A stretch of DNA of 64,000 nucleotides from Poa pratensis (GCA_947311845.1 CAMZMU010000062.1:50960380-51024379), one strand, 5' to 3'; positions 46,906 to 56,789 are shown, numbered from the stretch's first letter. The notes: generated by a model from the sequence alone, not told the origin. Numbers and translations are program-made.

Positions 46906-47448
46906 GAGGCTAGACCACGCGTGCCACACTTTGCCTCGTCGGCTCATCATCCATGATTTCTGTTACTGATCCCCCTGTCTTTGAATACAAGTCACTTCTT
47001 ATTTTTAGGTATAATTTTGACCATTAATTTTGTCAATACAATCATACTTATATGCCATAAAAAGTACTCTCTCCGATCCACTTTAAATGTCATAGCAAAT
47101 GAACTGAGCAAGTACAAGCCATTAGCATTACTGGCGACATTTAATTCAGATCAGAGGGAGTATACCATTGGATGCACATTTAGAAAAACTTAATTACCTA
47201 CGATGATATATAACCCATATTTTGTAACCAAAATTATAAATCCAAGTTTGACACAAAATGAAGTAGCCTTGTATTTAAAAACAGATGGAGTACTATCATA
47301 CAGCTGGCTAACTCCAGTTACCTACATTAATATAGCCTCAAGCTTGAAGCTACGGCTCGCCGGGCAGAAGCTAGCTAGCGACTAGCGAGTGAGGCTCGAT
47401 CAAGAGGAGCCATTTCTTCGGTCCCATCCAGCCAGCCGCGCGGAAGCG
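46906..47448 (+). promoter_or_regulatory. GDSL upstream region
   Basis: This 540-bp stretch separates the LINE-like element from the GDSL start codon. It holds one Stowaway MITE at 47067-47160. ATTAATATAG at about 47325 could serve as the TATA box of the GDSL gene. Regulation is not otherwise visible. Confidence 0.4.
47067..47160. mobile_element. Stowaway-type MITE
   Basis: The 94-bp element has inverted ends CTCTCTCCGATC and GATCAGAGGGAG with TA duplications at 47065-47066 and 47161-47162. It lies about 290 bp upstream of the GDSL ATG. Confidence 0.8.
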
Positions 47449-47997
47449 ATGTCGTCGTCGATTCTGACTCTACGGCTCCTCGTCGCCGCCGTCCTCCTTG
47501 CTTTCGTGGCCGCAACCGCGACGGCGTCGGCGGCGCCAAAGAACCGGAGCAGCACCTGCTACGGGCGCCTGTTCAGCTTCGGCGACTCGATGATCGACAC
47601 GGGCAACTTCATCCACTACTCCAAGGCGCCGGGCTCCGTGTCGTGCTCCCCCTACGGCGAGACCTTCTTCGGCCGCCCCACCGGCCGCTGGTCCGACGGC
47701 CGCCTCATCGTCGACTTCATCGGTACGTACCTACGTGAGCGCGGGCGCGCGCGTGCAGTGGATGCATATATATACAGATCACTCACATAATGAACATGCA
47801 TGCATGTACGTGCAGTGAAGCGGCTGGGGTTCCCGTACTGGCCGGCGTACCTAGAGGCGAAGTCGCCGGCGACCAAGGAGGAGTTCCGGTACGGCGCCAA
47901 CTTCGCGGTGGCCAGCGGCACGGCGCTGAACCAGCTCCTCTTCCGAAGAAGCACCTCGACGTCAGCGCCATCACCCCACTAGTAGGAAAATATTTAT

Positions 47998-48310
47998 AGC
48001 CACCAGCCTACCGTTGGCGACGGCATTTCTGTCCGCCAGCGTTACTACCGCTGGCGGGCTAGTTTCGGAGCCCGCCACTGGTTTTGCACGTACCGCTGGC
48101 GGGCATAGTGGGCGCCCGCCAGCGGTAGTAGCAGGAATTTGCGAGGAGGTGGGACAAACTACCGCTGGCGGGCAGAATCCGTGCCCGCCAGAGGTACTAA
48201 ACGTACCACTGGCGGACGCTATATAGTGCCCGCCAGCGATAGTTGCCTCGGCTTAGCCAAAAAACTAGCAAAATACCGCTGGCGGGCACCCCACACCGTC
48301 CGCTAGGGGT
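47998..48310. repeat. Left subterminal repeats of CACTA-1
   Basis: At least eight copies of a 12-14-bp motif (ACCGCTGGCGGGC and its complement) alternate in orientation, so neighbouring copies can pair, for example around 48092-48129. The matching right block is 52381-52597. A further pair occurs internally at 49709-49745. Confidence 0.88.
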
Positions 48311-49004
48311 AACCGTCGTTTTGGAAGTTCAGCAGCCACTGTTTTGATTGTGGTTTGGAAGATGATCAGCCCGCCGGCCGTTTTGATTGTGCATTAAAAG
48401 TTGATCAGCAGCCACCGTTTTACACATAAAAGTTGATTGTCAAAAATCAAGTTTATCATTTTACATAGCAACTAAGTACACATAAAAAGACTTCATGCAA
48501 GAGGATATATCTTTTTGAGTGTTTTTTCACTCTATTTGTTTCTTTTACGAAAAACTGTCGATCGAAAACGGCCGCCACCGGGACTATTCACCGAAAGAAG
48601 TCAAATTCTCTAAACTATTGATGTTTCTATGATATAACCACTGGTTGTGTATCTTAATTAAAATGATTATTTTAAAAATTGGAGATCAAACTATAAATCA
48701 CTTGTAGTTCAAATTTGGATTAATTTTGGAAAATCAACATAATCATTTAACTAGGAGAAATTAGATAGAAATGAAGAAAAATCCTAATACTTGGTTGATT
48801 ATCCATTGTTTAAATAGTACAAAACAAATATAAAACAATGTCTGCATTGCAGAATAATTCAAAGTAGGGAACATTATTTTCCTCACTTTAACAAAAGCAG
48901 CATTGATCAAATATGCAAAAGTATCACGCATACATCATTATTTAATCCAGTTACATAGCTGGAGTCCATTTTTATTTAACCCTAATACATCACGAATAAT
49001 ATCA

Positions 49005-49394
49005 CTAATTTCTGCCAGGTCCTAAGCCGTGGGGTGCATCACGGTCGACGCTCAGCACCCAAAGAGCAGGAACCATCACAGGGTCAATACTCACATGAGA
49101 AGGAACCCTATGAAACATCTGCCATCTACTATCATACACCGCTGGCGTATCCAACATATGCATGTAGCGACGGACGTGCTCGTCCTCCTCCCTGATACGG
49201 CGACGTACCACCTCCTCGGGGGCCGGCTCCCTCTGCACCGAGCGTGGCCCACGCGACTTCCACCAAAGAAGATTCGGGTCGACGACGTCACCTGGATTTC
49301 TCACCAAGCTACGCGTTCCGGAAGATACCACCTCACAGTGCCAGCCCGGCGGAGCCCAGTCCCGGACATTGCCCCTATTATCCAATAGGGACAT
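49005..49394 (-). CDS. Unknown 129-residue ORF in CACTA-1
   Basis: The frame starts ATG at 49394 (MSLLDNRGNVRDWAPPGWHC), continues EVVSSGTRSLVRNPGDVVDP and REEDEHVRRYMHML, and stops at 49005. A TTTTTTCAG acceptor lies just upstream (minus strand, about 49419), so it may be the second exon of a gene whose first exon is the GC-rich Pro/Arg frame at 49691-49500. The protein is Trp-rich at its start and charged in the middle. I do not recognise a family. It could be captured host sequence or an element-specific protein. Confidence 0.4.
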   Translation of the reverse strand: MSLLDNRGNVRDWAPPGWHCEVVSSGTRSLVRNPGDVVDPNLLWWKSRGPRSVQREPAPEEVVRRRIREEDEHVRRYMHMLDTPAVYDSRWQMFHRVPSHVSIDPVMVPALWVLSVDRDAPHGLGPGRN

Positions 49395-49899
49395 CGTCGA
49401 CGTCGATCCCCGAGATCTGAAAAAATGAGTGCGGAATTTGATCAAACACCTAAGGTACATGCAACCTAGGTAGGGGAGGTAGGGGAGGGAGAGGGCAGCA
49501 CCTTGGCATGGGGACGGAGGGGAGGTCCACGGCGGTGTGGAGGATAGTGCGGCGCCGGCGGTGGACACGACGGGCGCTGGGGCGGCGCCGGGCGCGGAGG
49601 AGGGCGTCGAGCGGCGCGGACAAGGGCGGCGGCGGCGCGGAGTAGGGGCAGGCTCAGGTCTCCCTGGCCTGGCCTTATATAAGGAAAACATAAAAAAAAC
49701 TAGACGTTACCGCTGGCGGACGGCACACGCTGTCCGCCAGCGGTAACCCTCGCACGCGGTCCCACCACACCTTATCCTCACCCGCGCGCGGCCGCCCTTA
49801 TCCACTCGCTCGCGCCCTCTCTCCCACCCACCCAGCCACCCACTCGCCGCCGCCGCCCCCCACCGCCCTCTTTCTCCCACGCACGCACACGCCCCCGCC

Positions 49900-50270
49900 C
49901 CCGCCCGGCCGGTCGTCGTCGACGCCGCCCCCACGCCGAGGTGTTGCCGCTGTCGACGCCGCCCCCACGCCGCCCCCGACGCAGCCGCCACGCCGTCCGC
50001 CCAGACGCCGCCCCTCCCCCGCGCCCGAGGTGCTGCCGCCGTGGACGCCGCCCCACGCCGCGGCCGACGCAGCCGCCACGCCGTCCGCCCCCACGCCGCC
50101 CCCGACGCAGCCGCCACGCCGTCCGCCCCGACGCCGCCCCTCCCCCGCGCCCGAGGTGCTACCGCCGTCGACGCCGCCCCCACGCCGCCCCCACGCCGCC
50201 CCCGACGTGGTAACCCTCGCACGGAGCCCCGACGCCGCCCCTCCCCCGCGCCCGAGGTGCTGCCACCGTC
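49900..50270 (+). repeat. GC-rich simple/tandem repeat in CACTA-1
   Basis: Imperfect repeats of CGACGCCGCCCC, CCGAGGTG and CGCCACGCCGTCCGCCC give long open frames on both strands, all of which are low-complexity Pro/Arg/Ala shadows. Confidence 0.75.
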
Positions 50271-50400
50271 GCCTCCCCTCCCAATTTCTTTCTTAATTTC
50301 TCAATTTCTTGTCCAAGTTGCATCTATAAATTTAGAATTGTGTAGCAATTTTAGTGTAGCAAGAAATTTATATAGAATTGTGTAGCAAGAAATTTCGTAT

Positions 50401-50600
50401 AGAATTGTGTAGCAATTTTAGTGTGTAAGAAATTTATATTAGGTTAGTGTGTTAGAAATTGTAGGATAGAACTGTGTAGCAATTTTAGTGTGTAAGAAAT
50501 TTATATTAGGTTAGTGTGTTAGAAATTGTAGGATAGAATTGTGTAGCAATTTTAGTGTGTAAGAAATTTATATTAGGTTAGTGTGTTAGTAATTGTCTTA
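50401..50600 (+). repeat. 67-bp tandem repeat, three copies
   Basis: Units begin AGAATTGTGTAGCAATTTTA at 50401, 50468 (AGAACTG) and 50535, almost identical. A partial unit precedes them from about 50334. Confidence 0.88.
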
Positions 50601-50698
50601 GCTCTGTCGATGCTCTCTGTACTATTTATAGTTGTACAATTTGTCGATGAATTTATGGTGGTAGTTGTGATGAATTTCTGATATGAAATGTGTGCAGG

Positions 50699-50844
50699 TA
50701 CCCCTAGAGACCCTTGAGATTGCCGGAATGTTGATTAACTTCCATTCCGGCAAATTCGGGTACTCATATGTCTTATTTTTAGCCAAAGTCATGCCAAAAT
50801 TTCTCGTGAATTTTGGCATGACTTTGGCTAAAAATATGACATAT
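50699..50844. repeat. Two adjacent perfect-type hairpins
   Basis: The first pairs TTGCCGGAATG (50720-50730) with CATTCCGGCAA (50743-50753), extended by outer TACCC/GGGTA. The second has arms of about 36 nt, 50766-50802 and 50809-50844 (ATATGTCTTATTTTTAGCC with GGCTAAAAATATGACATAT, and so on), with a single mismatch and a 6-nt loop. Confidence 0.9.
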
Positions 50845-50885
50845 TTTCTATGAATTTGAAATATGACTTTATGTTACCGTCTTTT

Positions 50886-51420
50886 GATATGCCGATGATT
50901 AAACTGTTGTGACACCGTGTGATCCAGGGGTGGGGCTAGAGAGCCTTGTGATATGCACGAGTACACACATCTCGTGCATCCTACTCGGCTCGCTGGTTCC
51001 ATCCCTAAAGACTGTGTGTCACTTCTAAGTATGAGGCACCATATTATTGTTTATAGTTCTGTATTATCTAGAATGTCGATGATTAAAAATGTTGTGACAC
51101 AATGTGATCCAGGGGCGGGGCTAGTGAGCCTTATGATATGCACGAGTAGACACATCTCGTGCATCCTACTTGGCTCACTGGCTCCGTCTCTGAAGGCTGT
51201 GTGCGTCACTTCTAAGTATGAGGCACCATCTCTGTAATATGTGTTCGTTTTTAGAATGCCGATGATTAAAATGTTGTGACCCACTACGTGATACCCTCAA
51301 GCTCCGTTGAGCCTTGTGATATGCACAAGTATAAGCTGTGTGCATCCTACTTGGCTCAACGGAGATTGAGGGTTGCTTGTGTGTGTCCGACCTAAATATG
51401 AGGCACAAATCCGAATCATT
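50886..51420 (+). repeat. Three tandem ~180-bp units, each holding a long hairpin
   Basis: Units begin GCCGATGATTAAA (or close variants) at about 50891, 51074 and 51258 and end AAGTATGAGGCAC or AAATATGAGGCAC. Each contains an imperfect stem-loop: 50925-51006, 51109-51192 and 51293-51372. In unit 3, ACCCTCAAGCTCC pairs with GGAGATTGAGGGT and GTTGAGCC with GGCTCAAC. In unit 2 the inner arm is AGTGAGCC with GGCTCACT. The units lie upstream of the AP2 start codon, in its likely leader or promoter. Confidence 0.85.
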
Positions 51421-51589
51421 TCCGTTTGCTTTGGTCTTTCTTATAACTCTTGCTTCATTTGAATTTGTTTCGTTTCATCTACTTCTAATTCACATCTTTT
51501 TTGCACCAAATTCAGGAACAATTTCTATACTTTACATCTTTTTATACTCAAATTTGTTGTGTAACATGCATTTTTATTTGCCACAGAGC

Positions 51590-52118
51590 ATGCCGCCGCG
51601 CCGCCGCTCCATGAGCGGGTTCATTGGCGTCCGTCACCGCCCATCTGGCCGGTGGTCCGCGGAGATCACCGTGAACGGCCAGCGTTGGTATATGGGGACC
51701 TTCGACACGTCGGAGCTCGCCGCGCGCGCGTTCGACGCGGCAGCCTGGAGATTTGGACGTTCGCGTTCTGAGCTCAACTTCCCTGACGTTAAGGATCGGG
51801 AGGAGGCTGAGTTCCTCGCGCCGCCGATGGAGATCGTCGACGTAGACGAGGCGCGGCGTAACCGCCGCCAGGGGATAGCTCGCCGAGATCGACGAGTGGC
51901 GGATGGACGCGCTGCGCCGCGCCCGCCCCGATCTGGTGCAGGCGGAGCTGGACTTCTACGCCTCGAGGAACAAGAAGAGGCAGGCGAGCTCCGACGTCGC
52001 TGGACCCTCCAGTGCAGCGCCGCCGTGCCAGAAGACCGGCGACGATTCGGATTCGAGCTTCTGGGATGATAGCTCGGACTCATCGTCCGACTTAAGTTCA
52101 TGCTGGGACCTTGAGTAG
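51590..52118 (+). pseudogene. AP2/ERF-domain gene carried by CACTA-1, frameshifted after the domain
   Basis: The ATG at 51590 follows a possible acceptor (TTTGCCACAG). A single AP2/ERF DNA-binding domain spans roughly residues 7-66: GFIGVRHRPSGRWSAEI (YRG element), then WYMGTFDTSELAARAFDAAA (RAYD element) and LNFPDV. It is followed by EEAEFLAPPMEIVDVDEARR. Near 51871-51878 the frame shifts by one. The ancestral C-terminus continues in another frame as LAEIDEWRMDALRRARPDLV, then a Ser/Asp-rich tail to TAG at 52116-52118. In the present frame translation would run into unrelated Arg-rich sequence and stop at 52067. The AP2 domain itself is intact. AP2 proteins bind GCC-box or DRE DNA; the target of this one is unknown. 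It is likely captured host sequence, or a gene of the CACTA family. Confidence 0.75.
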
Positions 52119-52380
52119 TTTTAGGTTAATTTCAAGTTAGCCTAAGTGATGAACTAACGCATGTTGTTTAGTTTATCGAAGTTTAGCTTAAGTTCATGTT
52201 GTTTTAGATTTGTAATGCATGTGTGATGAACTAATGAATCTGTGTATGACACTTTGATCATTTGTATGTGGTCGTCTATATTTCTGTTGTTTATTTGGCG
52301 CCTGTACTTGAATTTACTGTATTTATACTGGATATATTGCTGGAATACGATTTTCCAGAAAAAAATAATTCCCAGAAAAT

Positions 52381-52597
52381 GTACCGCTGGCGGCCGTGGT
52401 GGCTTACCGCTGGCGGACGCTTGCCCGCCAGCGTTGTGTCATATACCGCTGGCGAGCGCTAGGGATGCCCGCCAGCGGTAACTAGCCTTACCGCTGGCGG
52501 ACGGCCGCCCGCCAGCGGTAATTATTACCACTGGCGTAATGATCGCTGGCGGGCGCCCTCCCGCCAGCGGTAGGCCATTTCCGTCCGCCAGCGGTAG
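52381..52597. repeat. Right subterminal repeats of CACTA-1
   Basis: About ten copies of TACCGCTGGCGG and its complement, in alternating orientation, end 17 bp before the terminus. Confidence 0.88.
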
Positions 52598-53416
52598 ATC
52601 TTTTCCTACTAGTGCCCCTTACTCCCTCGGCATCCAGATCGGCTGGTTCAGGAAGGTGCTCGCCGCCATCGCCGCAACCGAGGAGGAGCGGAAGGAGGTG
52701 ATGGCCAGGTCGCTGTTCCTGGCGGGGGAGATCGGCGCCAACGACTACAACCACCCCTTCTTCCAGAACAGGACGCTCGGCTGGGTCAAGCCCCTCGTGC
52801 CCCGGGTCATCAGATCCATTGGCATGTCCATCGAGGTACGGCTCAAGATCCAAAGCCGATGAGGTGCAGGTTGCGACCACGCACGCTAGAGCGGCATGGG
52901 CATGCTCGTTTGCCTACAAAATACCGGCGCCAGCTGCTTGAGTATTTGCCCTGTTGGCTGTTGACCTTAGCCCTTAAATAATTAAGTTGGTGTGAAATAG
53001 ATTAGATTTATCTAAAAGAGTTGTGGCTGACAAAATATATTACTAGCTAGTTAATTTGGCAGTACTTTTTTAGTGAAAATCGACATGGGGTTCCTTGCTT
53101 AAAAAATAATTAATTGGCCGTCTCCAAGAGTAAGAATCAAAAACGAAAATATTTTACATGACATCATACGGTTAAAATATTGGCATTATCTTTTGTTTTA
53201 GCCATGATGTGGCTTTAAAGTCATTTTTATTCCTGCTATACCAAAACTAATTGTCGGAAGTATATATGTAAAAACAACTCATCCAAAATGATTATCACAA
53301 ATATATATGTTGAACTAAGTTGATGTTTGTAAAACTTTGGTTATACAACTTTTACGGTTTAAGTATGTTTCTTATGTGCTATATCCTTTAAGATAATGGT
53401 TGCATCAATGGAAATA

Positions 53417-53509
53417 CTCCCTCCGATCCGGAATAACGTTCGCAGCTGTACACAAAATTTGTACTAGGGCAGTACGTTCTTCCCGAACATTATTTCGGAT
53501 CGGAGGAAG
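53417..53509. mobile_element. Stowaway MITE in the GDSL intron
   Basis: A 93-bp element with ends CTCCCTCCGATCCGGAATAA and the near-complement TTATTTCGGATCGGAGGAAG. It is flanked by TA at 53415-53416 and 53510-53511. Confidence 0.88.
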
Positions 53510-55164
53510 TACATCGTTTCAACCCGTTATTTTGACTGATAGCGAATAGAAGTTCTGATCATCAGGAAGCTCGCTATATGTTTGTGCCTTTTCAAGTTAG
53601 TACTCCCATGGGATCCGTACCAAAAACATGCGGCTAATTATCTTAGCTCACAGTTTTAGATTTTGCTCGAGGCTAGCAAAACATGTTGCTAGTTACTATG
53701 GCTGTCTCCAAGAATAAGAGAATGAAAAAAAAATTACTTTGCAGGACATCATACAATTAATAATTGGCATTTCCTTCCGTGTTAGTCATGTTGGCAAACA
53801 TCAAAAAGAGCCGTGTTGGACAATTAAAATTGTTAGACAAGTTTATGTAAAAATACCCCATCAAAAAAGTGATTATCACAAGATATATATGCTCAACTAA
53901 TTTTTGGTTTGCAATTAAACTTTATAGTTATTGTTTACTTTGTAGTATAATTATATTTCATATGTATTATTGTTATATATATTTGAAAAATGGTAATATC
54001 AACGTGCCACACTATATCATTTCAACATGATAATAATATGTTGACAGTCATGACTAATTGCTCTGATCATTAGCAGCTCGTCATTGACATGTAGCTTTCC
54101 TAGTTAGTACTCCACGGGGAGCAGTGGTGGAGTACCACATCACATTAGAGCATCGTTAATAGAAGAACAGGCTGCTAGCTCTATGTTGGATCCACGTCAT
54201 TTATAATCAATCTAAAATCTAACTAATAAAATAGCAACCAGCTCTACATATTATATCATTATTGTCTTGACCCACCTTCTTCTCTCACAAAGTATATTGG
54301 ATCCCGTGATGAAGTTGGCTGTAAGTTTATAGCCCACTCCCATTCTCTCTTCAAATCCTTTTAGGCTGAAACCTCCTTAAAATTCTGTAGTTTAATGTCT
54401 TGGCCCTCCCGAACAATTTAGTACAATTGTTTTCTTTGATTGCCCCCTTCAAATAAATTTCCTGCCTCCGATCCTGGTGATGGAGTACCATATCACATTT
54501 GCCATTGTATCGGGGGGACGTGAATGACACATGTTCATTTCGAACTATCGTAAAAGAGCTCTACCATTTTACATTGTATTAGAAATATGTCTCTTGGTTC
54601 CATTTTATGGCTAACTCTTGCACGTTCTAACAGTTTCACTAGTTTGTTCACAAATACTAGTAGTAGAATGCATAGGATCTAGAGAAATACAACCATGTAA
54701 AATTATCGCCACAAAAAGAAAACGTATATAGCACATAAAAATTAACTTATTTGTCAATGTCAGGCTCTAATCAAGCTGGGAGCCAAGACAATCTACGTGC
54801 CAGGCATCTTCCCGCTCGGCTGTGTTCCACGGTACCCCTATACTTCTTCCGTGGCGGCGAACCCAACGACTACGACTCCACCGGCTGCCTCAAGTGGCTC
54901 AACAGCCTCACTGGCTTCCACAACCACATGCTAAAGGCCAAGATCGGTGAGCTCCGCCGCGCCCACCCAGGCGTGTCCATCACCTACGTCGACTACTACG
55001 ACGAGGTCCTCAACATCATCACCGCGCCGACGCGGAACGGGTTTGACGCAGGGAAGGTGTTGTACGCGTGCTGTGGTGGCGGCGGGCCATACAACGCCAA
55101 CCTCACCATCCACTGCTCGGATCCAGGGATGGTGCAGTGCCCGGGCCCGTTCAAGTACGTGTCG

Positions 55165-55787
55165 CACCGCTGAAATGCCGTGTGTTCTCCTGGCTTGCCC
55201 TGCGTGGTAAATGCAATACTGCTGATTGTCTTCAGAAGAAGGGGTGGCCACATAATGCAGCGTGTGTTTTCTGCCTCAGTGACCATGAAACTGCCCTCCA
55301 TCTTCTCGCCACCTGCCCTGTCATCATTCGACTATGGGAGAAGATCATTCGGACGGCAGCAATCAACCCCAACCTGCAGCCACGAGCTGACACTGCCTCC
55401 TTGGAGGAATGGATCAGGACAACTAGCCGCCGGCTACCACAGGCAACACAAAAAAGCTGGACAGCTCTTGTTCACCTGACCTGGTGGTCCATTTGGAAAG
55501 AACGAAATAACAGAATTTTCAACAACAAAGCTGAACCACTCTCAAGAATCCATTCGATGATTATCGATGAGGCTAGGTGCTGGAGAGACGCCGGCAGAAC
55601 AAGTGCTGCAAACCTGATCTTAAGGCCCAGGGAACCTGACTAAATAGCTACCTTTTTTCCGTTTCTGTTTGCAGCACCTTGCTGTAGACCTAGTTTTCTT
55701 ATAGCTTTTTTGTTTTAATTTTGGTTCCCTTGTACTCCTGTACACTCTTCTAATTGAAATGAAAAGCAGGATAGACTGCCTTTTCCG
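55165..55787 (+). mobile_element. 5'-truncated LINE in the last GDSL exon
   Basis: TCAAGTACGTGTCG is duplicated at 55151-55164 and 55788-55801. The 623-bp insert encodes, to the stop near 55641, the C-terminal end of a LINE reverse transcriptase: CRVFSWLALRGKCNTADCL, the zf-RVT Cys/His set in ACVFCLSDHETALHLLATCP, and LTWWSIWKERNNRIFNNK. It continues into a non-coding 3' tail (AATTGAAATGAAAAGCAGG). Everything upstream of this domain was lost at insertion, as is usual for LINEs. It adds an early stop to the GDSL frame a few codons after KYVS. Confidence 0.9.
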
Positions 55788-55915
55788 TCAAGTACGTGTC
55801 GTGGGATGGGCTGCACATGACGGAGGCGGTGTACAGGATCATGGCCCGCGGCATGCTCGACGGCCCATTCGCCACGCCATCGATCATGTCTGGGTGCAAC
55901 CCAGATAGACGATGA

Positions 55916-56789
55916 AGAGAAAATATTTGTATGCATCCCTGATTGCTGCGAGTATCCCATGTTCCACGCAAATAGGAACGCTATTATAGCCGCGGAAAAG
56001 AGAAAATGATTCTTCTTGTACTCGATATATACATCGATTATATATACATGCATGCACATGCGTGCCAACTTTCGCTGTGTTGATTTATGTAATGCTAAAT
56101 TGCAAATCAAATTGTTCAAGCTAGCTAATCAAGTTTTTCGCAACAAAATTTCTTTTTTCTTTATATAGCTTACCAACTCCTCATTTTTGTGACTATTTTC
56201 TCACACTAGATTATAAATAAAAAAGGGTACTTGCTCTATAATCTAGCGTGAGAAATAGACACAAAAATTAATGACCAGTCCTTCTCTTTTATATGGCCAC
56301 AGGCCGTTAGGCAGACTGCTTTCTACCCTCGTGTTTGCATGTTTTCGTGGGAGGGCTAGGGTCTGGCTTGAGACGGGACTTCACGTCGAGAATACCATGT
56401 CGGATCAGCACTCCTCAACGCAAGGGGGAGCAAGGTGATGGCCGCGATGGCATCGGATACGAAGATGTTGCCTCGGGATTGAGAGGAACTAGGTCGATAG
56501 GGATGTGATTATTGAGGAGAAGGGGGTGATGTTGCCATTGATGCGTGCTGGCTCGCTCTGGCTATAGTTCATACTACGAAGAATTTCGCCCATCGTGCAT
56601 TCATGAACCATTTTGTATGGAGTCCTGCCCAAGCCCCAAGAGGTTTAATGCTACACTTACGCGCAGTTTTCTACGGAAATCAACTTACGGAATCACGTGG
56701 ATCCAAGGCACAAGTTGTGCAGCCCAGAAATCACCGGGGTGGGAGGGATTCAGCCAATCACAGCAGCTGGAATCAGTCCGTAAGCAGTA
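55916..56789. other. GDSL 3' flank, no gene recognised
   Basis: It contains one strong inverted repeat at 56184-56268. Short frames at 56545-56845 have no recognisable features and may belong to the next LINE. Confidence 0.4.
56184..56268. repeat. Inverted repeat / MITE-like hairpin downstream of GDSL
   Basis: TTTTTGTGACTATTTTCTCA and CACTAGATTATA pair with TATAATCTAGCGTGAGAAAT and AGACACAAAAA. The stem is about 33 bp with three mismatches around a 20-nt loop. Confidence 0.75.

Larger units (their letters stand above)
47977..52614. mobile_element. Non-autonomous CACTA transposon in the GDSL exon, carrying an AP2/ERF gene
   Basis: It begins CACTAGTAGGAAAA and ends TTTTCCTACTAGTG, with a 3-bp target duplication CCC (47974-47976 and 52615-52617). 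Both ends are filled with TACCGCTGGCGGGC / GCCCGCCAGCGGTA subterminal repeats arranged as small hairpins. No transposase is present. Cargo in order: an unknown minus-strand ORF (49005-49394), a GC-rich CGACGCCGCCCC tract (49900-50270), a 67-bp tandem repeat, five hairpins, and an AP2/ERF gene. It shares two internal segments with CACTA-2, so the two are related elements. Confidence 0.93.
47449..55915 (+). pseudogene. GDSL esterase/lipase, disrupted by CACTA, LINE and two frameshifts
   Basis: This was a secreted SGNH/GDSL lipase-type esterase. The ATG at 47449 opens a signal peptide (LLVAAVLLAFVAATATASA). Coding pieces are 47449-47722, 47816-47976 plus 52618-52835, and 54764-55164 plus 55802-55915, with canonical GT/AG introns. 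The catalytic blocks are present: FSFGDSMIDTGN (Ser 47), AGEIGANDYN (block III Asn) and SWDGLHMTEA (Asp/His). Four lesions destroy the frame. One base is lost near 47945, between LLF and KKHLDVSAITP. A 4.6-kb CACTA sits at 47977. A 2-base gain lies near 54835, after PLGCVPRY. A LINE is inserted at 55165, after KYVS. Removing the inserts joins ITP to YSLGIQIGWF and KYVS to WDGLHM exactly. The gene would be typical of grass GDSL genes in length (about 390 residues). Its 1.9-kb second intron holds another MITE and a diverged internal duplication. Confidence 0.92.

Noticed and set aside
46155..46956. Overlapping plus-strand frames of up to 234 residues
   Set aside because: They are the two copies of the 229-bp tandem duplication in the non-coding LINE-like element.
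49707..50385. Overlapping Pro/Arg/Gly-rich frames on both strands
   Set aside because: Product of the GC-rich tandem repeat in CACTA-1.
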